Assembly: GCA_000787465.1 (NCBI GenBank) | Contig: JSYX01000066.1 | Location: 1-64,000, forward strand | DNA length: 64,000 nt | Direction: 5' to 3' | Source of the DNA: Thermomucor indicae-seudaticae | Lineage: Eukaryota; Mucoromycota; Mucoromycetes; Mucorales; Lichtheimiaceae | Shown here: positions 1-10,985 of the stretch, one piece after another | Numbering within the stretch: the stretch's first letter is position 1 | Layout: each line of letters starts with the position of its first letter | Made by a program: the position numbers and the translations under genes | The notes under the pieces: generated by a model | The model's input: the letters and a program-made list of their open reading frames with translations, nothing else | The model's database searches: none | Told to the model about the DNA's origin: nothing

Positions 1-434
1 ACAACACTTTCAAATCCAGTATACCGATTCTTAGCGGTCTTTCATGTTGATTTTGCACCAAACGAAGCAGAGCACTCGAAAAAAAGACTCTGAGCATAAT
101 AGTAAAGATGTTCGAGGCAGCAGTGATCTTTCACTGCACGGACGATCAGATTTATGCAGGACGTGGTACCACAGACAGTATTCTTTCTGGGGAGATGCTA
201 TCCAAGCGGACAACACCCATCATGTCTCTTTCTAAATAGGATTTCCATCACGTACGAAAATCATCATAGGGAGCATGGGGCAACACTCTGTTCTTTTCAG
301 CTAGATTAATAGCTCCTTTTTTTTTCTTGTGTGTCCTTGCCCCAAGCCCTCTCTTTCCTCTCATTTCTCTTTCTAAGTCGTCCTTTCTCTCCTCCAGTCA
401 TTCCTTCTTTTCCTCATTCATTCCTTTAACCCTC
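1..434. other. Upstream region without a recognisable gene
   Basis: Only short ORFs of about 60 codons occur on either strand and none shows a known motif. The pyrimidine-rich stretch at about 315-430 lies directly before the kinase start at 435 and looks like its 5' untranslated leader. Confidence 0.5.
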
Positions 435-2088
<1,654 letters not shown>

Positions 2089-2332
2089 ACACAAGAAAAT
2101 CACGCTTTTATAATATAACATATAGTATACCTAATATTTTTACCCCTTTGCCTGTTACATCCCAAAAGAAAAGAGTATATGACAGCTACTGAGAGCTGTG
2201 TCCTCTACAATGATTAAAAGTTTATTGTGAATTTCATGGATAAAGCTATGCGGAAACGGGAAAATTTGGGGTCATCACGAAAAGGAAGAAATGAAAAATA
2301 AGCTTGCATACAGATGAGGAAAATTGGGTAAA

Positions 2333-3364
2333 TTAAAGTCTCCTTAAACGCTTTTTCTTGTCAGCATTTGGCGTCGCCACCTTCTTGACCGCGACATCCG
2401 GACGCACTTGCTTATCCACATTATCACTTTTCTCATTTGGCGTGTCGGGTGCCGAGCGTTTCACGCCACCAACAAGCGTAGCGCTGTTGCTGACTACGGA
2501 CGTTGTCAAAACGTTTACTGTATTGTTATTGCCTTGAGCCACTGCGGGCTGGTTATCTTTTTCCTTTGCACTGTCAATCTGCGATGGTGTATCATTGTTA
2601 TTAGAAGTCGTAGGATTCTCGTTTTGCGATGATTGTTGCTTTGTAGACTTAGAACGCTCAGCCGCCAATGCATTGAATTCGGACTTGCCGCTTTTAGCAT
2701 GAATGGCCGTGTAGAGACGCGCTTTCTTTGCGTAGTCTTCGTATTGCTCTAATAGCAATTTGCCAGCTTCTTCGTTCAGTGCGGATTCAGGATTGGGTAC
2801 AATCAGCAAGCATTTAACGGTCTGGACAAAAACAAGGTTTTCGTTAATCAATTGACTCGACTGCTGTAACATAAACTATCAGAATACCAGCAAGACGTGT
2901 TTGATGCCGAGATCCGGTTTCCAATCTTTCTTGAGCGTATTGACGCAGATCTCACCGGTAGAGGAGACATTGGGATGAAATATCTTGGTCACAAAATAAC
3001 CTGGCAAACGGGACTGAGATATAGCGGGGACGATTGAGGGCATGTTCTTACCTTTTGGAGGCGTTTCTGGATACCCATCCCCTAGTAAAAGCCGTACTTT
3101 GAAATAACCGTTCTCATAGGGCGTTCCATCTATGCACCCAACAATGGACGTTACCAAATATGAAAGGAGTCTGTATCGGCTTTATTCCTCACCAGGTCCT
3201 CGTATCCAGGCCTGAATTTCCGTAAGATCGTGTTCACTATTAAGAACCTGGATATCCTCAGGTGGTGCATGCTCCAGAGAATGAAGCTCCTTCGCGATCT
3301 TTTTCAACGCGTGCGGTGCTAATTCCGATCGAGAGGCCTTGAGTTGCAAAACATTAGCGCTCAC
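2333..3364 (-). CDS. UBE2S: UBE2S-like ubiquitin-conjugating enzyme (E2)
   Basis: Exons at 3364-3193, 3129-3052, 3000-2888 and 2821-2333 give about 283 residues. The UBC core reads through a PPKG turn and the active-site segment [12 protein letters not shown] (the Cys receives ubiquitin), then [18 protein letters not shown], the hallmark of the UBE2S/E2-EPF branch. A long polar tail (about residues 155-275) leads to a basic end ...DKKKRLRRL. In animals the UBE2S C-terminal LRRL docks on the APC/C, and the enzyme extends Lys11-linked chains in mitosis. Conservation of that end suggests the same role here (inference). The first codon of exon 1 as drawn is GTG with an in-frame stop just upstream, so the true ATG probably sits in an unresolved upstream exon; the 5' end is uncertain by a few codons. 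Confidence 0.85.
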
Positions 3365-4097
3365 ACCGATCGATCGACCTCACAATGATCAAGACTGCCT
3401 TGATCTTTTCTGTTTCTACTAACCATAGTACGCGGAGAACGTTTTACAAAAAGAGAAAGAATAAAGACAAAGCTGGGTGCCAATTCCGCAAGGTTGGCCT
3501 GTTCGCAGTTCAGCAAAACTACGACCTGGGAGATACTCGGCTTATGCAAAGGACAGTGCGAAAACAGTTGTATTGTCGTTCAGGAAGACTTTGGTGCCCA
3601 TTGATTGATCCATGTTATGCTAACCACTACGCATGAATTAATCGTGCGGTTACACTGATTGTGTCTATCAATTCATTGAAATAATCCACTCAATGGCGTC
3701 TATTTTGTCAATAAACCCTGCACTGTATTGCACTGTATCTCTTTAGATATCCACTCTGGTACATGAATCCTTGAAAGGCGAGAAGAAAACGGACATAGTA
3801 GCGGTCTTGGATGTGCTTTCCAAGCCTGCAAAGTCAACGTGACCCGCTCCGAGCCGGATCCTACTACTCTGTACAGCAGTTGACAACTTCCCGGGAAATT
3901 GGCTAAAACTGAAATCCGGGGTTATGCAAAGAATGCCTGCTGTTATGCAAAATCTCGGCAAAAGCCATTCAATATAGGGGAATAATATATCATATCACCG
4001 CACGAAAAAAGTCTATTGCATACAAGACTGGCTATAAATAACGTCGCTCTTGCCCATCCTATTTGGCGTTTCTTTTCTCATCTTTCCTTGCTTCAGA
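3365..4097. other. Intergenic region; promoters of the E2 and the Cys-rich gene
   Basis: No supported gene. A minus ORF of 72 codons at 3743-3961 has no motif and no codon-level support. This divergent spacer should hold both promoters; a TATA box for the rightward gene is listed separately. Confidence 0.5.
4033..4040 (+). promoter_or_regulatory. TATA box of the Cys-rich secreted protein gene
   Basis: TATAAATA lies 58 bases before the ATG at 4098, in a TATA-poor neighbourhood. A clear TATA box fits a regulated rather than constitutive gene. Confidence 0.5.
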
Positions 4098-5402
4098 ATG
4101 CGTTTCACCGGTCGACTCGTCTTCGCGACCGTGTTCGCGCAATGTGTACTATCTTTCCATGAGTTCAGCGAGCGCAAAGGTATGTATCCGATGTCGACTG
4201 TCTCTATCCCGACAGAAACTCATTGAATGTCCAAGACTGTCCCAACTATCAATACAAATGTCCTGAATGCCCCGATAGTACTAAATGTGTTTATCCGAAC
4301 AGCGGCGGGTGTGCAGGCGCGGGTGTGCCCGCATGCCAGTCGCGTTTCTGCTTCGGGTTCACCTGCTTGACCAAAGCTCTTCCATGGTAACAAATGCGTT
4401 TTTCAAAGGAGTTTAGGTGGGGAAGGGCTCACACAGGCGCCAATTGCAGCCCAAAAGAATGTCCATTCTCGTGCCGGTACACTGGGCCTCCTTGCTGCCC
4501 ATTCCTCGGAGCACCGATTTGTGAGCCATGTGAAACCTTTGCGCCGTGTCAGGAGACACCTTGCCCCAAGGAATGTCCAGACAGCTGCTTCTATCCAGAC
4601 GCTGACCGGTGTTGTCCAAAGAGTGGTCAGCCTGTTTGTCGCCGGGTTCATGCCGTCAGCAACAACAACGACAACCAACTGCCAGCAACAGCTCATCACA
4701 ACGGTAAAATACCCGCGGAAGAGCGCAGTGAAAGTTTCGAAAAGCGCGATGCGCCAACCATCAACAAGCGCGCCGAAAATGATGACGATGCTCCTACTCC
4801 ATCAGACAACTTTTGGTATTCTCAGGAACATGTCAGCCTTCCGGATGCTTGGTACTATCAGCTCATACCAGCAAAGTCACCTATCGCAGGGGAGTCCGAA
4901 CTGCATAGACACACGCCTTATGCCTCACGGTCTCAGGAGCCTTCTGCTGCGACATGCGGTCCTTGTCCGCCGTTGCCACCAACGCCGACATGGGGCACTT
5001 GCCACACTATCCAGAACCCGGGTGATTGCTGCCCTTCTATTGTCTGCGTCGGTGTCCCACTTTCAATTGACCCTACGGCAACAACAACAACAACATCGAC
5101 TGCACAGCCGACAGCGGACCTGGAGGACGTTCGCTCGCATAACCACGATGATAATGACGACCACGATGTGATCCTTTGTGCTGACTATATCATTCCATGG
5201 TAAAAGACGCGATTTTTGCTGGTCATTGCCTTGTAGGAAAATAACCTTATCATCTAGTCCTGAAGAATGCCCGAATACTTGCAAGTACCCGACGAACGTC
5301 CCTTGTCCTCACCAGCATCAACCTGTATGTCCACCAGACGAACCCGTAGTCACTACCACTTGCATCACGACTGAGGTCGTTTTGCATCATCCCACCTTCT
5401 AA
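4098..5402 (+). CDS. Secreted cysteine-rich protein with four related modules
   Basis: Exons 4098-4179, 4236-4386, 4450-5199 and 5258-5402 give about 375 residues. The start MRFTGRLVFATVFAQCVLS is a typical signal peptide. After it come four related modules of the type CPxxCPxxCxY..C.....PxC: one around CPECPDSTKCVYP, two in a row starting CPKECPFSCRYT and CPKECPDSCFYP, and the last CPEECPNTCKYP at the C-terminus. Modules 2 and 3 also carry a CC pair. Between modules 3 and 4 is a low-complexity, His/Asp/Thr-rich linker with a dibasic EKRDA site that Kex2 could cut. I do not recognise the family; extracellular disulfide-rich repeats suggest a wall-associated, protease-inhibitor-like or effector-like role, but no function can be assigned. 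Confidence 0.75.
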
Positions 5403-5778
5403 TAACACTCAGTGTAGTAAAAAAAAAGTAGCATAATCATTTTTCTAAGTTATCGAGCATAATAAAGTGCACCTAGGGTGGCTAGTGCTTATTAATGTCC
5501 CTACATAAGAGAAAGCTTTCCGCGGCTCTCACTTTGCATCAGTTTCCGGTGATTCTTATTATTGCAAACTATCTGCGGTTTTCTTCACTCGGATATATAT
5601 ATCCGAATTCTCGGTTTACCGTACCTATTGAAGATTCGACAAGCAACTGACACAATGTTATAGTCCAGCTGAAACCCGAAACGCGTAGAATAACAAGTTC
5701 TAAGTATAAAAGAGCACAGAGAGCGTCTCCAAATTCGAATCACTCTTTCCGTTTCCACTTCACTTTTCTGCTATCGCT
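5403..5778. other. Intergenic promoter region of the chitosanase gene
   Basis: AT-rich spacer with no ORF of note. It includes an imperfect palindromic TCGGATATATATATCCGA stretch near 5588-5606 and a TATA box at 5705. Confidence 0.45.
5705..5712 (+). promoter_or_regulatory. TATA box of the chitosanase gene
   Basis: TATAAAAG is found 67 bases upstream of the ATG at 5779, at the distance expected for a fungal TATA-dependent promoter with a short leader. Confidence 0.55.
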
Positions 5779-7083
5779 ATGCTTCGATTTCTGGGTTTAT
5801 TCTTCCTTGCAGTCGAGGCGCTTTCTGCGGCTAATCTCGGATGTATGCACGAATTTTCACCTACTCCTGAAGCTTGTGAGAAGTTCGGATTCCAGGTATT
5901 TCATAGTGATGATGATCGGAGGAAAAGCTCTTTTGAACAAAAGCAATCTTTGGTTAGGCTGGACCTAGCCGTATTTGCGGCGGCGTCACGGAGAACACAT
6001 TTTACAACCTCAGTGGGCTTCCAGACATCGAACGACTGGATGACCAGGTGGTCGAAACAGGAGACGTGATCACCAATGTATTTGAAAACGGAGAAAAGGT
6101 CATTGGCTATGCGTAAGAGATCAAATACCATTGAGGCTTCCTTCGTGTCATCTCTAACACTTCATTCATAGTGCATGCCAAGATATTGGTGACAAACGGG
6201 GATACACCTGCGGCTACGTCGGATTCACGGTACGCTCATTCGGGCCTTTTCTTGTGAGAGGATCGCGCCTGACCTTCTTTTTGTTGTTAGACAGGTACCA
6301 ATGACGCCGAGTCGATTATCAAAAACTATACGACCATCAAGCCCAATAATTCACTGGCCAAGTATCTCGACAGACTGCGTGCACTGAGTCGACTCGATTT
6401 CTGCGATATGGACGGACGATCGAATACAGTAGGCCTTGAGTCGTTCTGCGACGCTTGGCTCACGGAAGCATGCGTGGACTACATATTCTCCGACATGCAA
6501 AGAGCATGGGCTAGAACGCATTACTTTTTACCAAGCGCTCGGTTTGCAGCAGCCGCAGGCGTGACAAGTCCGCTGGGGCAGATTGTATTTTACGGTAATG
6601 AAGCGTTCAGAGCTAACATAGGTTCACCTCATACTTAATTCCTTTTTAGACACCATTATCCAGCACGGATATCAGGTCCTTGAACCCGACATTAATATCG
6701 TACGAATTCTTGAATTGACGGGCGCCCGCGGCGAAGAGGAGACAGAGCAAGAATACTTGACGCGTTTCTTAACGACACGTAGACAGATGCAATGCTGTTA
6801 TCCGCAAGTTGACTTCCATTTGCTGTGGGGCCCCGCGCGTACACATCGATCTAACCCCTGTTACTGCTGTTTATCTAGGGATGCGGTTTGGCCACTTAGT
6901 GCGACGCGTAGTGCTGATCTGCAGACTCTGGTCGATGACTTTGAGACCAACAAGTACCTCAACGTTTCCCTCCGATTGCCATTTTTCGGTGTGACGATCG
7001 AACAAAGGGAAGATATTTATATGGACATTAAGCGCTGTCTGCTTCATAATAACGAGGTCGGAGCACAAGAACCCCAGAAGTAG
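5779..7083 (+). CDS. Secreted chitosanase, glycoside hydrolase family 46
   Basis: Exons 5779-5895, 5958-6112, 6172-6229, 6291-6594, 6650-6824 and 6879-7083 give about 337 residues. The start MLRFLGLFFLAVEALSAANL is a signal peptide. The GH46 signature is clear: a Glu-containing NVFENGEKVIGY segment, then CQDIGDKRGYTCGYVGF, where the second Asp of DIGD corresponds to the catalytic base and the upstream Glu to the general acid; then SIIKNYTTIKPNN and LAKYLDRL, all conserved in bacterial family members. GH46 enzymes hydrolyse beta-1,4 bonds of chitosan. In a fungus whose wall contains chitosan this fits wall remodelling or mating/spore release (inference). The last intron (6825-6878) is 54 bases without a stop, so its splicing is inferred from a CTAAC branch point. 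It is unlike the GH75 chitosanases of most fungi. Confidence 0.85.
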
Positions 7084-7132
7084 TGCATAGTTAAACCCTA
7101 CCCTTCTCTCCCCACTTTCCGAAACATATACT

Positions 7133-7959
7133 ATGCCTGCCTCATTACAGTGGCATCAGTTGACGGCACACCTACAGCCTCATCAAAAGTTTGCTGTACC
7201 CTTTTATATTTCGACAATCATTGTCTCATTCCTGTACTCTGTACTTGGGCATGCGCCTGTCAGCTACTTTACTCATAAACGGAATCTCTTTAATGTCTTA
7301 TTTGTCAAACTCGGTTGGTTTTGGACCACTGTAGTGTACTTGTTCTACTTGTACAATGTGCTCAGTCGACGAGAATCGTACGAGCGCGGCCTGTTTCGAT
7401 ACGCGATGGCGACGTGGTACTGGTACATTTTAACGCAGTGGCTGCTGGGCCCCAGCCTTATTGAGCGCGTGTTTGTGGCGACTGGAGGTCATTGCGTCGA
7501 CGACAACATGATGACGGTACAGAATGTCTATCAGCAAGCAATGTGCCGAAGACTCGGTGGCACTTGGGATGGCGGACACGATGTTTCGGGTCACTGCGTC
7601 TTGTTGATACACTCAAGTTTATTCTTGTGGGAGGAGATCAAATGGACGTGGTATTCAATACCAATGCTTGAGCGGTTAAAGCAGGTCGGCGGATGGCCAT
7701 GGCGGTCTGTCTTGGCTGTGTTTGCGCTTTTAACACTCTGGTGGTGGATGCTGGTCGTCACAAGTGTCTATTTCCACGGCCATTTCGAGTTGCTATCAGG
7801 ATGCATTCTGGGTATTGCAGGCTGGGCATTACTCGTAAGTAAACCTTTTCGCGACATTCAAGCGAATCTTGCGTTCTAACTATATTCCACCAGTATCTCG
7901 GCTTATTCCCACGTCTACCTTCGGTCGGGACGCCTCCCGTTCGGTTAGACACTCGTTGA
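7133..7959 (+). CDS. FIT2: FIT2/Scs3-family lipid-droplet membrane protein
   Basis: Exons 7133-7834 and 7894-7959 give 255 residues. Five or six hydrophobic segments are visible. The conserved FIT family features are present: a first His in HDVSGHCVLL and a second in TSVYFHGHFE, the two catalytic histidines of the acyl-CoA diphosphatase activity described for FITM2. The C-terminus is short and Arg/Pro-rich. The protein sits in the ER membrane and supports normal lipid-droplet budding and ER phospholipid balance. It begins only 49 bases after the chitosanase stop, so the promoter must be very compact or lie inside the preceding gene. Confidence 0.88.
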
Positions 7960-8650
7960 ACATCATCAAGTAGATAATCTATCACCTACATGCGCTTTTG
8001 TTTCCCTTGGCTGAACTATTCCATCTTGCATACTTTATAGTAATTTCCTTTTGCAGATATTCAACGTGCAATGTTATAAAATGATATGCATTTTTGGCCT
8101 GTGCACAACGGTAATCTTAGGTTCTCAGGAAGCTACTTGCATCTTTTGCTGAACGCTGTTGTTTGCACTGCACTATAGTCTTCCCGGGGGCATGCCGCTA
8201 ATATATGCAATGGTAATACGGACTGTAACCTCCACGTCGTTGTCCTTCGTGTCATGGACTGTTTCATATGTCGGGCACTCGTTATTAAAGAAAAATGACT
8301 TCACTAAGAGATATCCAAGCAGCACCGTCATGCACCGAATCAAACGTCCAAGAACCATTAATTTGTCCATTGTCACCAGGTCATAGTAAGCCCAATTTGC
8401 GCTCAGATAAATGTCAAAAGCCCTGGGATGTTTACTGCTGGCGTAACACTGCCACACAATTTTTTTGCATATAGTAAACGCCGGACATATTTAACGTTGT
8501 GTTGTGTTCATACAGTCAATGCTTTGTGAGGCGCTGGTAAAATGAAGCAAGTTCAGATTGCTAAATGATGCTATCTAAAACACTAGCACGTGAATTATTC
8601 TTCTTCGTTCTTCTTCAAGTTGCTCATGTTAGTAGCCTATGTGAATGCTG
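7960..8650. other. Intergenic region, nothing recognised
   Basis: Convergent 3' spacer between FIT2 and TXNL1. Two overlapping opposite-strand ORFs of 75-94 codons (8159-8457) have no motif and no splice-supported extension; I treat them as chance. Confidence 0.5.
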
Positions 8651-10064
8651 TTAGATCATGTTTTGTCGAAATCCCAAGGTCCTAGCTCCGCACCTCAATA
8701 CTGGACCTGCATGCAATGTATGAGTCACAGTCAATGCTATTGGATATTCTGATTTACATACCCGATAAATATGAGTTGCTGAATCTGAGTGGTTTCCTCA
8801 TTTCCTTGGTTATCAGCAACGAATAACTAAAGATTTGCCCGTTGGTCAGAACATTGTAAAGCAATCTGCATATTCTCCCCTTTTACACCTACCGTTACGT
8901 GACTAACGTTTTGGAACTTCACGAACCGCAAATTCACAACTGCATCTTCTGCGAAGTCTTTCTCTTCGAGTTCAAGTGTCTGCGTCTCCTGAACAGAATC
9001 AGCATCCTCAAATCCTAGGTTTTGCCTGTTTGCGTATATTTTAACAGTCCGTGGTGCCTGAACTATGAATGGACAACGAGGTTAGAGGTCATAGACATCA
9101 TCGTAGGCATTTAATGGCATACCCTGGTTCTTGACCTTGAACTTCAATGAGTGGATCTTGACAGCTACAGAACAGAAAGCGCAAATTAAGCGACGCGTGA
9201 CGCCCCAATTTACCGTATAGCACTAACGCTGGTTGAAAGGTACGCTTATAATCAGTTGCTCGTCCACATCACTTTCCAAATAGGACTCGTCCGACTTGAA
9301 GATATTCCTGACGTTGTTTTCCTCTTGCTGATTCAACGCGTCCACTTGACTGATGTTCACAAATTCTGTGAGATCGGTCTAACTAGCCTGTTAGCTCGTC
9401 CTTGTTAAACCCTGCATTATCATCCGCGTTACTTACGTGTCCCTGGACGCCATAATTTTTGCCGCTTCCGCCATTAGATCCACCATTGCCACCGTCTCTT
9501 ATATGCTGTTTTACTAGCTGCTCAATCTGACCAGCACTGGCGCCTTTCAGTTCTGCAACCTTCTTTCCGCCTTTGAAGAATTGGAAAGTAGGCCTAGCAA
9601 TAAGGTATGTCCCGTTAGAACGAGCCGTACCCTGCTTTGATGGGTCTAGAACACAACAGTTACATTGCAGTAATCTGGCATGCCGCTGCTACGTCCTAGT
9701 GTACAGATCCCATTAAGAATCATCTGGATCAGTAAGACAAGAAAGGTCATTTACCCGTAATCGATCCACGTCAACCTATGCTAAATTAGTTAGACTAAGC
9801 ATATAGTGGGTGTTCACGGTCGTTCAACTGACCTTGGCAAACTGGACGTCCGGGTATTTCGAGGCAAGCTGGGCAAAAAACGGTGCAATCATGTGGCATG
9901 GTCCACTAGATCAGATTAAGGTTAGCAGGCTTTGGGCTGCAGAGCATGGCGGCGACCTACCACCACGTAGCAAAAAAGTCGACAACTACTAATTTGCTGG
10001 TAGGCGTGGATCCAAGCAGTTGTTGGAACTCTTCGCTGCTTTGAATCTCTTTTATCGAAGCCAT
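8651..10064 (-). CDS. TXNL1: Thioredoxin-like protein 1 (thioredoxin + PITH domain)
   Basis: Ten exons: 10064-9961, 9905-9833, 9775-9755, 9695-9664, 9593-9437, 9378-9228, 9164-9123, 9062-8893, 8826-8762 and 8681-8651, giving 281 residues, close to the 289 of human TXNL1. The N-terminal thioredoxin fold has the active site [18 protein letters not shown] and cis-Pro in AMPTFQFF. After a Gly/Ser/Asn linker comes the PITH domain, with [29 protein letters not shown] and [20 protein letters not shown]1 is a cytosolic disulfide reductase associated with the 26S proteasome lid. Exons 3 and 4 are only 21 and 32 bases, yet both are needed to join conserved blocks in frame. Confidence 0.92.
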
Positions 10065-10985
10065 TAAGCTGGACACAGAAAGGACGCGTGTGCTTCGACA
10101 AGCTTATTCCGGAGGTCATCCAATCAAATTCCAGATAATCTGAACCTATATACAGTGCCTCCCCAACTCTTTTGACAACGCGATGGCTCGCATCATTTAC
10201 GGGAATAATCTCATAGTCCTTTACCTGTCAAGCGTTATCGAGGCAGGTTCTCATTCATCCTTCGTTTCTGTGATCGGAAAGACGGCTAATCGGCTTGAGA
10301 TTTTGAAACCTTTTTTGTAGGCACTGAAGCGCTTTGCTAATGCCATATCCTTTTCAAACAGAGTCCTCGCTGCATAGTCAGTTGCAACGCTTTAGCATAA
10401 CAGTCCTTATTGGTCGTTCTCAATTTCTGGATTTTGCCTCCATGGCTACTCTTTCCAGGCGCTCGAAATGGCATTTTCCAAATTTGGATAGTTTCTCGAA
10501 TGCACGTCATTACCATGGTTACCATGCTTACAGCAGTGTAAGCTATAGAGTGATGGAGGTGCACTTATTGCTATCGCATCGTCGTCTTCGGCTGTTGTCC
10601 CACAAGTTGTATTCAAATCGCCGAGACTATTGATCACTCCGCCATCGGCGCTTTTATCATTTTAACCTACTAGAAATACTTACGAATGACGCTAGGTTAC
10701 CAGTGGGTGGATTGTGCAGTATCCACCTATAAAATGGCCAGTGTCAGACGGCATTGGATCACGACGGGGGATTGGATCATCAGGAAGCATCCCTTTTGGC
10801 CAATGATTCCAGAAATTGGAAAATCGAATAAAAGGAAAAAAATGTGCTTTAAAATGATGTTTGGGTTCATTGCATGCAGGAATGCTATCGTGAGTTTTGT
10901 TTAACACAAGTATCAACGTGTAGATTCAGGAGAAAAGGATAATAAGGTTAGGTTAACAAGAGTACTCGACGGGAATACTGGGAAT
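10065..10985 (-). other. Unresolved stretch with exon-like minus-strand fragments
   Basis: Between TXNL1 and the Hsp70 gene I cannot assemble a gene. Exon-like, helix-forming pieces on the minus strand include KLSKFGKCHFERLERV (about 10490-10440) and RTLFEKDMALAKRFSAYKKG (about 10370-10308), each followed by stops and lacking consistent splice sites. Another patch encodes VVKRVGEAL (about 10180). A TATA-like TTTTATAG lies on the minus strand near 10730. This may be a small multi-exon gene whose joints I failed to find, or a decayed one. Confidence 0.25.

Noticed and set aside
10081..10260. Possible M48/OMA1-like peptidase fragment (VVKRVGEAL patch) upstream of TXNL1
   Set aside because: The likeness covers only a dozen residues, there is no HExxH motif, and the frame overlaps the TXNL1 first exon in a different register.
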